Shown in pieces: positions 42,002 to 54,000 of a stretch of DNA of 64,000 bases. A program made the position numbers and the translations under genes. Origin of the DNA: Cryptomeria japonica (Eukaryota > Streptophyta > Pinopsida > Cupressales > Cupressaceae); NCBI RefSeq assembly GCF_030272615.1, contig NC_081405.1:606489677-606553676 (forward strand), in the 5' to 3' direction. Position 1 is the first letter of the stretch; every line of letters begins with the position of its first letter. The notes below the pieces were generated by a model. It was given only the letters and a program-made list of their open reading frames with translations, made no database searches and had not been told where the DNA came from.

Positions 42002-42484
42002 AACCAAATGATAAGAAATAATTTCAGAAAATACCTTCACAATCTGAAATTTAGGTTTTCCAATATCGCGCACAGTACACCACTTCGATTGCTAGTTCAC
42101 CGCTTAGTGTTCTTCACTGATTGCTTAAAGATGACTACAAGATTTCGCACATGATTTCTTCAAATGCCAAACAAATTGCTTTGGTTGCTCTGCTCTTAAA
42201 AATTCTTCTTTTGTAAACAGATAAGTGAAAATGACGACGAAAACCCTTTTAAACAAACTCTCACTGACCATAATAAATGCATCACTGCTAGGGTACAAAC
42301 CCTAATTTTTCCTTTTACCACTTCAGATCTTCTGTCGACTGACAAGTAACATATACCAGTAAATGTCTTTACCAATATAAACTAGGGGTTCGAAATATTT
42401 CACCGATATGTTCCCCCTAAACTTTTCTGAAGCTCAGTTTGTCGGTTCAGAGACTTCCACACTAAGTGCAAAAGCAGGTTCATC
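42002..42484 (-). other. Spacer between element E gag and ORF2
   Basis: About 480 bases with no supported ORF, lying between the stop of gag and the ATG of ORF2. It contains a short C-run (TGTTCCCCCT) near 42410 but no splice or PPT signal I can defend. Confidence 0.4.
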
Positions 42485-43708
42485 CTATGACTCTTCTTCT
42501 GATTTCTTTTTCCAAGTTTTATTAATTTCCACCTGAATGGTTTCAACATCAATCTTCCCTTCTGGAGTGATTGGTATATCACCCGATAGGTTGTTTCTTA
42601 GTCTGTAAATTCTGGCAGTGTGTCCCGGTTTGTTGCAATGATAGCATACCATTCCAAGTGTTCTCCATGGTCCATTATTCATACTTCCATTCTTCCTTCT
42701 GCATGTTGCAGCAGTGTGACCACTACCACGACAGATCAAACAAGTTGCTCTCCAACTAGTATCTGCTTGATAACCACCTGACCGATGGTCATAGGTATTG
42801 TATTGGTTGGGATTCTGATTCATAGAAGGTTCCGAGATGACTTCTTGAGTCCTTGGAGGATATCTCCCAGTGTTGTGCAAAACCGACTTGCATTCAAATG
42901 CTCTATGCCCAAACTTGTTGCATGCATAACAGTTTCCATTGAATCTATTGGATCTAGGAATATTGTTTTGAAAATAAGGAAAATTGTTATAGGCCTTACT
43001 TCTACACACATTGGCAGTATGTCCCTCTTTGAGACAATTAAAGCAAACAGGTTTAAATTTTTGCTTACCTTTTCCTTTCGATTTTGGTTGCTTCTTTGAA
43101 ACTTCAGCTTTTGTTCCAGAGGTCTCACCTTCCTCATATCTAGAGAAACCAAGTCTAGTGGTATTCTTTACTGGCTTTGCTGATTCCAACTTTTTCTCTA
43201 GCTTAGCAGTACTCTGATTGAATTTGGCAAGTATTTCCTTTGACTCAGTAAGTTCCTCAGAAATAGCAATATTGGATTCCATCAAGGTTGCATTCTCAGA
43301 AATGGCCATGTTTAGTTCACCTTGCATTTCTTCTTTTTCCACTTTACTCTCCTGGAGATGAGTGGTAAGGGTATTGATTTCTTGCTTCAGCTTGGAAATC
43401 TCATGATCTTTGTCTTTTACCAGATCTTTAGCTTTCCTTCTGTTCTCAAGCTCCTGACATATTTTGATAGTCATTCCTTCCAACTCCCTTCTTAGGTTGG
43501 CTTTAGATTCATTCAGTTTTTCAACTTCTTCAAATAGGGCATCCATGTCAGCTTCATCAGAAGAGCTATTTTCAGTGAGTTCCATCAGTTTCTCAGCATG
43601 CTCTCTTCTTTTGGCCAAAGAGGCTTTATACTTGACTTTGAGTTCATCATAGGCTCTCTCAGTTTGAGTGAGACAATGAGTAAGTTCCCTCACACTGTAT
43701 TCCCCCAT
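42485..43708 (-). CDS. gag: Element E gag-like nucleocapsid protein with four zinc knuckles
   Basis: A 407-residue ORF whose start MGEYSV lies about 36 bases after the PBS; the frame stays open upstream into the LTR but this is the natural first ATG. Residues about 10-200 are a charged, heptad-like coiled coil rich in Glu, Lys and Leu. CCHC knuckles follow at about residues 219 (CFNCLKEGHTANVC), 260 (CYACNKFGHRAFEC), 322 (CLICRGSGHTAATC) and 354. The fourth ends in Tyr instead of the last Cys, a TGT-to-TAT change. Four knuckles is more than the one or two usual in plant LTR elements. It probably binds element RNA in virus-like particles. There is no premature stop, unlike the next ORF. Confidence 0.75.
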   Translation of the reverse strand: MGEYSVRELTHCLTQTERAYDELKVKYKASLAKRREHAEKLMELTENSSSDEADMDALFEEVEKLNESKANLRRELEGMTIKICQELENRRKAKDLVKDKDHEISKLKQEINTLTTHLQESKVEKEEMQGELNMAISENATLMESNIAISEELTESKEILAKFNQSTAKLEKKLESAKPVKNTTRLGFSRYEEGETSGTKAEVSKKQPKSKGKGKQKFKPVCFNCLKEGHTANVCRSKAYNNFPYFQNNIPRSNRFNGNCYACNKFGHRAFECKSVLHNTGRYPPRTQEVISEPSMNQNPNQYNTYDHRSGGYQADTSWRATCLICRGSGHTAATCRRKNGSMNNGPWRTLGMVCYHCNKPGHTARIYRLRNNLSGDIPITPEGKIDVETIQVEINKTWKKKSEEES

Positions 43709-43743
43709 ATCTCCTTCCAATTGGTTAGACTTAAAGAAAGGTT

Positions 43744-43756
43744 GGCTCTGATACCA
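43744..43756 (-). other. Element E primer-binding site (tRNA-Met type)
   Basis: The minus strand reads TGGTATCAGAGCC five bases inside the LTR, the classic plant initiator tRNA-Met PBS. It fixes the orientation of E as minus. Confidence 0.85.
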
Positions 43757-43761
43757 ATTCA

Positions 43762-44926
43762 TGAATATTAAGAGGGGGGATGAATTAGTATACCAAAAAA
43801 ATACTATAATCAATCTTTTAAACAGTTTAACAGATAACCGGTGCAACAGATTCACTAATAAACTGGTTAAGATAAGTGCAAACCAAATAGCAAACAAAGC
43901 ATTCACCCACAAAATCATAATCACCATAACACAAGATATTTGATGTGGAAACCCAAATGGGAAAAACCACAGTGAGTAAAAACTCACAAGTAACTATCTG
44001 CAGAATAGTAACTAGACTGGTTAAGGTTAGACCGGTTAAAGTCATACAATGTTCTTCACCAGAATAGATCCTCTTAGGAATCTAGATCTTTGTTAGGAGG
44101 TAAGTCCTGCTAAAGACTACCTTGTTAAAGGATTTCAGATCCACATTTGTGAACCACCTTATTAGAGGATTTACAAAGGCTTTGATGAGCCTACCCGGTT
44201 AAGGGTTTCAGACTTGTCGAAGATATTAGTAATCAACAAGTGAATGATCTAGATGCTAGCACAATATGCTTACTTAGATCCTTGAAATCTCCTTGTTAAT
44301 GTATTTCAGCATTACTTCAGTCTTCAATATCTCCACACTCTATCTCTTCACACATACCTTATCTTCTCTTCAATGATCACACATAACCTTTTCTATTTTA
44401 TATCTCACACATGCAAACCCTAGACATTGTGTCCTTATAAAAGAATCTGATTTCATGTCGGTCCAATAGAATTAGACTACAAGTTCCTAGGTATAGTGCA
44501 TCTAGACACATTTGGTAACACGGCACAAACACACCGCCAAAGTGTCGGTGGATGATAACTCATCACACATTACAGTAATACCGGTTGGTAACTCGTCACA
44601 GATATATACCGGTTAATACGATATACCGATTACCAGTTGTCAAAAATGAAAACTGGAAGATCGTAGTGTTTCGATCAAAAGTTAACTACCGCTTGGGTCC
44701 TTCGTACCGCTTGAGATCCTCAAACCGCTTGGGGTCTCCATACCGCTTGGGATCTTCAGTCAATCTATGACTGGTAAACCATATTCTGCAAAATACCAAT
44801 AGTCTAAAGAATATACATTCAATAATACACAATACCGATTGGAACAATTACCAGTTGAGCATAACTCATACATCAAGAAAGTGTGTGTCCATCAATGACA
44901 ATCAAAACATCATCAAAATGCCAACA
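43762..44926 (-). repeat. Element E 5' LTR
   Basis: On the plus strand it begins TGAATATTAAGAGGGGGG and ends AATGCCAACA, so in sense orientation it runs TGTTGGCATT to ATTCA. The PBS lies immediately inside. It shares architecture, not close sequence, with the LTRs of element D: a GAGAGGGGGG-like run near one end, a block resembling 'gtggaaacccaaat-gggaaaaaccac' and a GCCAACA terminus. The partner LTR is outside the window, so neither age nor TSD can be checked. The outer boundary is set by analogy with D. Confidence 0.7.
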
Positions 44927-45156
44927 ATAACAACCAAAAAATACTACATGTAGATAGGAAGCAGGTAGAGGATAGACCAGTTGCAATGCAAATACTGGAA
45001 TATAATGTCAATTTCCTGACACTAATGCATATATCCAAGTTTTCGGGGGATGCTTTAAAAGATTCCAAAAACAGATGTAGGACCGATCCTGAATCTCTAA
45101 CCAGATCATGCAAAAATAAATAAATAACTGGCATTGCCTTTTGAGATTTCATTATC
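44927..45156. other. Sequence right of element E, unassigned
   Basis: Short flank between the E LTR and the decayed ORF that starts near 45157. Nothing specific is recognised. Confidence 0.4.
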
Positions 45157-47330
45157 ATGGATGCTCTAGAGCCTTAAACATCCTGGATTATGTCGCTTCT
45201 ATACGAGGTATTTGATACAAAAGTTGAATCAAATGCCCAAAGCCTTTTAAAGCTACCAAAAGATTTGGATGCACCCCAAAATTAGATGGCCAAGGAGTTC
45301 TTTGACTCTTTATCTCAGAGGAAAGTAGCTTCTAGGTAAGAGAAAAAAAGAAGAAATAAAAAAGGGAAGGAGAGCCACAAACTAGACCAACCACCCAAAG
45401 GAGATCTGGTAGATTGTAGACCTCATCCACACAACTTCGACCTACTAAAGTTGAAGGCATCCGATCTATAAGGAGGAAGCTTGAAACTAAAATGGTAAAA
45501 ATGGGTATGTGCAAGATCATGAGGGGGCAAAAAGTGTTGATATCCTAACTAAAGTCTTGATTGATAGACTAGTTGAAAAATATCTATAACTTTCAAATGG
45601 TATCACATTTTTTAAATCCGAAACTTGTGTCACATTCTATTCTTTGTATACTATAGGATTTTTAAAAAATGAATTTCATAATGTTTTGACCAAGTTATAG
45701 TGGTCAGACATATAAGTTTTTTATATTTTTAAAAAGATGTAGTAAAAAATCATAATTAATTATTTATTTCAAAAAAATGTGTCACATCTGAACATGAGTC
45801 TTCTACTTATATCTAAAATATTATAAAAAAATATTATGATTTGATTGTAGTTAGGGTGATCAAACGGACACCTGCTTCTTATATTTTTTCTAAAATTTTA
45901 GTACTACTACATTAAAATTTCAAGTTTTCATCAAATAGATTTTTTTTTCAAAAAAAAACTAGTAGCTTATAAACTATATTCAATTTTCTACAAATTCTAC
46001 TCTTGCATATGTTTTAAATAATGTCAACTATAACTTATTCAAATTTTAATGTCAAGTTGCCTAACTCTATTTTTTTTATGTTCATTACCACTTAAGGGCA
46101 TATTTGGCCCACCATGATCCTGCACACACCCAAATAAAATAACCGTAAAAAGAGGCATCAAAGGCTCTACTAAGAATGAGCTCACAAAGGAGGTCCAAAA
46201 GAGAGAACTAAGCAATCCTACCCCTACCATCCTCGACCACATCAAATGAAGAAGAAGAAGAACTAGTGGTGGAAGGGAAAGTCCCCGAATCCACTCCACC
46301 CACTCCTCAAGGAAGAACAACTCTATCGGGACTTGTTCAACCCACAAACTTTCACTAAGACCCTCAAAAAATATACACATATGCCCTTCCTTAATAAAAA
46401 TACTATTAAAAGAGCCCTCATTTGATACATGACCGCTCAGAACTATGCAGTGGAAGACTTTGTCCACAACTTTCCCATGCCCCTAGCCACACCCATCAAA
46501 GATCAGAGAGTTAAAGCACAACAAGTGAAGGAAAATATCAAGAAAATTTTTATTGATACAATTGCTCTGAATCTTACCCCACCACTATTGCAAAAGTTGT
46601 TGGAGATACTCAATACTGAACTCTTGAGGAAGAAGAGACTTAACAAATCGATGTTGGATAAACATGATGAAATACAAAAGGTACAGATGGAGATCGGGAA
46701 GGCCACTACCAAGGCCTACAAAGAACTCTATGAAGAGGAAAAGACATAGAAGCTAAAGGTATCATCATTTATCCTCCCCGAACCAAGAATGGGGCAGACT
46801 GAAACATCTACAATGACACATATTCAAATCTTTCTAACATGAACAAATCAAGAACTTGAGGTCGCAGCTTAGCTTCTTGATATCTCAGTGTCTGGAGACC
46901 CAATAGACATTGCTAATATCACACCAATTCAAAAATTCCCACTTGGGGACATCCTACAAGAGACGACCTCAGAAGAGGTTTTAAAGGAATGTGTACAAAC
47001 AATGAAAAAAATAAAAGAGATTATCAAAGAAATACAAACAAAATATCCTCAATCTAAAGGGGACCCATCTCAACCAATTCTGGTCCACCTCCAGTTATTA
47101 ATTAATGAACACTTTTAGGATTTGAACTTTCAAAGGGATAACCTAAAACAAGAAGTACAAAAGGAATTTGAAAAACAAAGGAAGATGAAGCACAACACCC
47201 ATGTGCAACAATGTAGACGACCCTAAAAGAACAATTGGGCACCATTAAGAAAATTGAGGGAGAAGTGAATGAGATATACTAATGTTTCCTATAATGGCCT
47301 GGCTTGTTGAAATATTTCAAGGGAAAGATG
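45157..47330 (+). pseudogene. Decayed ORF of an unidentified element: charged coiled-coil protein
   Basis: A plus-strand frame is coding-like in three blocks: 45157-45500 (starts MDALEP, with KKRRNKKGKESHK), about 46240-46330 (Glu-rich then Pro/Thr-rich, other frame) and 46330-47200 (KDQRVKAQQVKENIKKIF, KEIIKEIQTKYPQSKGDP). The second half is a heptad-like coiled coil. In-frame TAA, TAG and TGA codons mostly fit CAA, CAG and CGA. An AT-rich stretch at about 45560-46060 interrupts it and may be an intron or insertion. No family is recognised. The overall style (globular N-part, coiled-coil C-part, next to a GAGAGGGGGG LTR-like sequence) recalls ORF2 of element E. Confidence 0.4.
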
Positions 47331-47387
47331 GAGCAGCTAGAGGCCCAGATATCACAAAATTTCAAACAATACGTGAAGGAACACAAA

Positions 47388-47713
47388 TGGACCACTGAGA
47401 GGGGGGTGAATCACTGGTAATTAAAAAAAATCTTGAACTTACTATATGAATTAAAACATTAATAATAGAAGTAAAGAAACTATGAGCAAAGATAGTCAAC
47501 TCATTTGCACACACACACACAAGGCAAACACATAACGCAAGATATACGAAGAAAACCCATAATAGGGAAAAATCTCGGTGAGAAATGCTACTAGAGTCTA
47601 CTGCTCTAATCCAACCTCACAAGTAAAAATCCAATTACACATTTATGGACACCAACCTAAAGGAGCATCAACCCCTAGCTTTATGGGCACCAATTTTAGA
47701 CAGTTCGGATAAC
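47388..47713. repeat. LTR-like fragment
   Basis: Begins TGGACCACTGAGAGGGGGGTGAATCAC, the same signature as the LTR ends of elements D and E. It contains the block of 'gaaaacccataatagggaaaaatc'. It is interrupted at 47714, and sequence like its tail (gcaccaacccctaa repeats) resumes at about 48910. Element B is inserted further along at 49190. It is probably the remains of an LTR of the element that owned the decayed ORF. Confidence 0.5.
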
Positions 47714-48888
47714 TGGAAGACAACTGAGAGGGGGGGGTGAATCAGTTGTCACAGATTACTGGAAGTATTAGCAATTAAAACTTTAATACCGGAACCCAAA
47801 ACAATAATACCGGAATAGTAGTTAATCCAATTAAGCATAAACAATAATCACATAATAAAAACCATCCACACAACACCAAGATTTAAACGTGGAAAACCTG
47901 GTAAAAGGAAAAACCACGGTGGAAAGCCTACCCACAGTCAGATAATACTTCTATAGTAAGTATGTGAATTACAATGAAGGGGTTTGCACTTGCAAGAAGG
48001 CCAACAGCCTAGAGCACACTACTCATCACAAAAGGAGCCTCACTGACTACATACAAATCCAGACTACAATCCGGAGAAGTGTTGAACTGCAAAAGATAGA
48101 ATCTCCTATGCCTGAGTACGATTCCGATTAAGCTCAATATCGGAGGACTAAATCCTCTCACACAAACCCAATTCAATCCCCAATGATTGACCAACTCCTC
48201 TGTCTGAATGATATTACATTATTTGCACATTACATTCCTTGACCATGACCTCTTACAATAACCACGATGATCTACAGTGAGATCTTACATCTTATTTATA
48301 CAAACCCTCGACCATAAACAATCAGGTTGGCCACCAGACAATAAACCAATTACATAATTATAAACCATGTCGACCTTAGACCAAAACAAATAATATCCAA
48401 CACATAAGACATCCCATAAATACAACAATAGGTCATATCCACACGTTACATCAATGTCGATCCATAACTTAGATCAACCAGGACCAAGTATAGGTCCACA
48501 CACTTCAACAATGATATCTAATCGCCAAGTCTCGAACACTATCACCAACAGCATCCTGAAACTCCATCAGAAGTTGCACCAACACCAATTATGCAATGCA
48601 TCAAAAGATCTCCACCAAAAGCTCTACTGGTGAAACCCTCGCCGGAACTAGAAACCAATCTTCATAGCAAGCAGGATAGCACCCAATCACCATACCAAAA
48701 CTAACTGACCAAATATGATTATAAGCATTATGAACAAGTCAATTCCATCACCAGATTATTTCGAAGTCAACCAGATCATGTCGGATCCAAGTTAACCAAA
48801 AACTACTCAACCTACCAGGACCAGAAGAGTGTCGGTAAACCATCCAAATAGCTAGTGTTGACATCAATGACAAAACATCAATGCAACA
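47714..48888. repeat. Probable solo LTR of a copia-type family
   Basis: About 1.17 kb from TGGAAGACAACTGAGAGGGGGGGG to CATCAATGCAACA. The ends and internal landmarks (gtggaaaacctgg, aaaaaccacggtgg) parallel the LTRs of D and E. There is no PBS, PPT or internal domain next to it. The flanks are ATAAC on the left and CATAATC on the right, so the TSD is not clean and the exact ends are uncertain. Confidence 0.5.
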
Positions 48889-49190
48889 CATAATCAATTC
48901 CACCGAATGGCCAAAAACCAACCCAAAGGAGCACCAACCCCTAATTTTTTATGAGCACCAACTCAAAGAAGCACCTACCCCTAATCTAAAAACAGACTCA
49001 AATGACATACAATGTATAAATGTTCAATTACAATTAAGACCCTTGTTACAAATTAGTTTTTCTAACTCATTGTTATTTTGCAGATTGCTCATAATGTTAT
49101 GCCTGCATTGCCTCTGTGTTATGTTGGCGCTCTAATTTCATTCCTCTACAATGCTCTTCAGCTCTCTATCTTGTTGATAGCTTGAACAAT
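48889..49190. other. Unassigned flank of element B
   Basis: Contains a degenerate 25-30-base direct repeat (gcaccaacccctaatt / gcacctacccctaatc). No gene. Confidence 0.4.
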
Positions 49191-50850
49191 TGTAACGTCA
49201 TAAATTGTACGCACTTGCTAAAGCAGTACAATTTAACACCTAGTTTAGCACCCGCCTTGGCGCAGTTGCATTTTGCATTGCATTTCCCCTTTAGCACTTA
49301 ATTAATCAAATTAATTAGGTCTAAAGGTTCTATTTCATCATTTTCCACATCATAAAGTCGATCCCTTTCATTAAAGCGTGCCCCTTTCATTTTATTCTTC
49401 CAATACACTACTTAATCAAAAACCCTAATTAGGCCCTATTCTGAGCTTGGGGGCTTGATTTTGGGGGTCAAAACATCTCAAAATCACCTGTAACTTCGGG
49501 ATTCTCTCTAAAATCATCATATCTGACGGCCCTAAAAATTTGGTGAAAAGTTGTCAGGACCGTGGCGCCCGGAGTGCACACGGTCCCGGACATTTTTCCC
49601 GAAATTTTAGGAGCGCGATCCAATCATAAAATAAAGCTTAACCCCAAGAAATTGGCGGGATATTCAATCTCTAGGTCGGCCAAAAGTTGGAATTAAGACC
49701 TAGGGTTCCATACATAAGAGCTCTCTTTCTTCATTTGAAGGGATCCGAATTTTGTTGTCAGGAACCTCATTATGCAGCGAAAGAGCAGATCTTTGAAGAC
49801 TTCAACAACTTTCAACATCCCTCTGTCAAGCATTTATCAAATCCATTCATCCATTTAGGGCTTGGAAGACATTGAAGAACAATAGGAGATCACCGACTGA
49901 AGATTGGCTTGTACCTCTCCCTTGGGGGTTGGGTATGGTTTCATGTTGTTTTCATGTCTTTGCATAAGCTTCAATATATCATTTATCCATGCTTTAGATC
50001 ACTTTGCATCTTGATTTAGAGCATTTACATTATCATTTATAAGCAATTAGGGTTTACTTTCTAGGTTGCTCTAGTTTGCTTACTTGCATTTTAGATCTTG
50101 CACACACACAAGGTCTGCACACACATTACTTTTACAATACAACTTGGCTATTCGTGGAGGTGGAAATCACCGAAGCGGGGGTTTGACTAAGTCAAAACCC
50201 TATATAGCCGCCCAAACACCTTTTTCAGATATAAGTGCAGGTTTCGAGACTCGGACGACGCCGCAGGTTGCAGATCCGGAAAAAGCAGGTCGAGACAGCA
50301 CCCCACACCAAATTGCAGAGCAAGATACCAGGACAGGGGCGTGGGGCACCCTGGTCCTGCCAGGACAGGGGCACTGGGCGCCCTGGTCCCTGGGATAGAG
50401 GCACTGGGCGCCCTGGTCCTCCTAACAGACAGCATTTCAGACAGTTTCCAGAGTGCAAAACAGCAGTTTTAGGTGCAGTTTCAGGTGCAGAATCAGGACA
50501 GTGGCGCTCGCGCCCCCATCTCGAACATTTCCACTCAGATTTTGACTCTGGGTATGCATTTTCATTCTTGTCTTATCTTTGTATTTACAGCTTTCCATTG
50601 TTTAAGTTCAATTCTGCAATCTTGTTATTAGTTCATACTTGCATTCTAGGGTTAGGAATTGAACTTGCATAATCTTACTTTTCAATTACAACAAAGGAAT
50701 AGAAATACTAATAGGTAGCCCGTGGCTCTCTCTTTCACAAAAAGAAGTAGCCAATTGTGTGATACCTCTAGGCTCTTTCGTATTCCGTAATGTGTGACAA
50801 AAGGTAGGATTAGGGTATGATAACCTAGTCTCGCTTTTTTCCCCCACACA
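49191..50850 (+). repeat. Element B 5' LTR
   Basis: 1,660 bases. It contains GGACCGTGGCGCCCGGAGTGC plus GGTCCCGGACATTTTTCCCG near 49557-49600 and a GC-rich cluster of GGGCGCCCTGGTCC units at 50330-50430. Both blocks resemble blocks in element A. Confidence 0.93.
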
Positions 50851-50853
50851 TTT

Positions 50854-50873
50854 TGGTGAACCCGACGTGAATC
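50854..50873 (+). other. Element B primer-binding site, probably tRNA-Trp
   Basis: TGGTGAACCCGACGTGAATC, three bases after the LTR. It extends the match to the remembered plant tRNA-Trp 3' end two bases further than in element A. Confidence 0.68.
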
Positions 50874-51015
50874 TATCATTGCTTCTTCTTGCATTGCATT
50901 TGTTAGATCTAGATCTAGATCTAGTGTGTTTTCATTTCATTTTTATTAAAAAGAAAAAAAAAGAGTGTGTTTCTTTGCATTGTGTGTTTAAATTTCATGC
51001 AATTTTTATTTCAAA

Positions 51016-54000
51016 ATGTCCGACTTTTATTTGCAAAATGTTCATGCTTATGATGATTATTATGAGTATAGCCAAGATGAATTAGATGAAGCTTTAGATG
51101 AGTTTTTGAACCCTAAAGATGCCAAACCTTCATTTTACCAAAAACTCATAAACCTTGTTACTATGCCATTTCGTTGTGATGAGAAAGATAAGTTGAATGA
51201 GTCCTCTCAAGGGTACATTCCTATCAACTCTTCCACTAAATCTAGTAACATGGTTGTTTTCAACAATCCCCTCTATGAGGAGATGTCTCCTTTTGAATCA
51301 AAAGATAAACCTTTTAATAGATATGATCATGCTTTGTTGGATGACGCTCTTGATGACTTTGTGGCTTTATCGAAATCTCTAAACAAAAACAAAACCTCTA
51401 AATTGGTTAACATGATAAACTTGAATGAGCATAAAAAGCCTCTCTTTGAAGTCCAAGGTGCTTATCCTTCTCCCACCTTTCAAGGTCCTAAATCACCTCT
51501 CCTTACTATCCAAGGAGGGTATGATCATGATTCCTTTCGTACTCCGAATAAACCAATCATCACTGTGCAAGGAAGAAAACCTATAAGTCCTTATAGTTAT
51601 GCCAAGCAAATAACTAGAGAGAGTTATCATGCGGTTGCCCATACTTATCATACCAGAAATAATAGGCAGCCTAGTCCTCCTCCTGTTATTCCAGTTTCTC
51701 TTCCGAATTCTCAACCAATTCTTTCGCAAGCTCCACGTATTTCACAAGTTCTTAGTAAGGAATATGATCTCATAGAACAACTTAAAGCTACCCCTACTAA
51801 GATATCCCTTTGGGATTTGATTCAAACTTCTTCCGCTCATCATGGAATGTTACAAGATGCCTTGAAAGATTTAAATGTTCCTCCACCGAATACATCTAGT
51901 AATATAGCATCTTTGGTTAACTCTGTGATGAATCCTAAAGCTCAAATTGTGTTTACCCAAGATGAGTTGCCTACTAGTGAAATCCAACATCAATATGATC
52001 CCTTGATGATTGTGGTTATCATGAAAGACACTGCTATAAGACGAACACTAGTAGATAATGGCTCTGGTCTTAATGTGTGTAGCATTAATCTTTTGCATAA
52101 GATGAATGTGGATACATCTCTAATTGAGCCGGACTCTCGTCCTATTCGAGGCTTTGATAATGTGGCTAAAACTTCATTAGGTACTATCACCTTACCCATC
52201 ACAGTGGGGCCTGTTACTTTGCCTACTCCTATCCATGTTATGTCGGGAAATCTAACATACAACTTGTTATTAGGGAGACCTTGGATTCACAGTATGCAAG
52301 TTGTCCCCTCTACATTGCACAGACAATTTAAGTTTATCTACAACAATAAGACATATACCTTGATAGGTGATACCAATTTTCAAGCTTGTTTGCAAACATC
52401 TACTTCCAAAGGGGGTGCCTCTAAGCCGCCCTCGTCTAGTGGTGACTCTTTAAATAAGATACCTATCGGTGAATCCTCACTCTCTGATGATCAAAATTCT
52501 TTGGATGAGTCTGGAGCTCCTGAAGAAGACTCTTCTCGACATGAAACTACACATAAGAAGGATTTTGATCCTGAAAAGATTCTCGCAGACGACGATTGGG
52601 GATCCCTTGATTTTAATCCTACCTTTGTAGGTGAATATAAGGTTCCTTCTAGAGAGCTTAAAGCTGAAAAGAAGGAAGAAGCTAAAAATCAATCAACACT
52701 ACCTGAACCTATGAGTAATAACTTTGTGGCCGCTTCTCAAACTTCTTCTCCTCGCACTTCTAATTCTGAAGAGTTTGATTCTTTGTCTTATGAAAAACCA
52801 CCTTCTCTGTCTAAAATGGCTGATCGTTATGGTCGTGGTTTTTGCATTTTTGCTAAGCATGGGTATCATGGAAATGGTTGTGGCGCTCACGAACAAGGAA
52901 TAAAGGTTCCTCTAGAGAATAATCTTCACAACCATGCCTTTGGACTTGGCTATAATCCCTGTAAGCACACTAAAGCTTCTAGAAGACCCTGTATTAGTGT
53001 TAATGCTATTTCTACCTCTCTGTCAATGCAACACCCCAAGTACATTGATGAGGATCCTTCGTGTGCTTGTGCGTTTGATATTTTCCCTACCGATGATGCT
53101 TTAGCTGAATTTTTAGGAGCATATGATACCCTTCCTCGTTATCATCACAATAGGGGACTCCCTTATTGTTTGAACACTGAAGCCTATTTTGGAAAGGAGA
53201 CGGATAACGATGAGATTGTGAAAGAATTCCCTCAGCTAAAGGATACTCCTCAACAAAGTAATCTTCTCATAAGTGACACCACTAATGTTAAGATGGATCC
53301 TGGCAATGAAGGAAAAGTTATTAAAATTGGAAAATGTTTGGATGAAGAGGAACAAAAACAATATGAAGATTTATTGCATGAATTCCCTGAGATCTTTGCT
53401 TGGACATACTCTGACATGCCTGGTATAGATCCTAAGATTGTTACTCATAATATTGTCTTAGTCCCTGATGCTAAGCCCGTGAAACAAAAGATTCGAAAAA
53501 TGAATCCTTAAGTGGCTTTGCTTGTTAAGGCTGAGATTGAAAAGTTATTGGAGGCTGGATTTATCCGTCCTATTGATTATTCCCCATGGATTTCAAATAT
53601 TGTCACTGTGGCTAAACCAGATAATAAAATAAGAATGTGTACCGATTTCCGGGATTTAAATAAGGCTTCTTTAAAAGATGATTTCCATCTTCCGAACATT
53701 GACATGATAATTGATTCTACGGCAGGACATGCCTTATTATCCTTCATGGATGGTTTTTCAGGATACAATCAAATTTTCATTAACCCTCAAGATCAATTCA
53801 AGACTGCTTTCACCACTCCTTGGGGTACGTTTTGTTGGATAATGATGCCTTTCGGACTTAAAAACGCTAGTGCAACTTATCAACGAGCGATGACCCTTAT
53901 CTTTCATGATTACATGCATAAGACTCTAGAAGACTATGTTGATGATGTTTTAGCCAAATCCATTCTTCGCATAGATCATATTAAGATCCTTCGTCAAATC

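Noticed and set aside
42820..43217. Plus-strand and alternative-frame ORFs opposite the element E gag
   Set aside because: Shadows of the gag frame; the zinc-knuckle frame on the minus strand is clearly the coding one.
47714..48888. A complete LTR retrotransposon at this place
   Set aside because: Only one LTR-sized unit is present, with no PBS, PPT or internal domain, so a solo LTR is the most that can be supported.
50084..50672. ORFs of 80-145 codons in the LTRs of element B (also 61086-61662)
   Set aside because: They exist on both strands in the GC-rich LTR block, without a recognisable domain.
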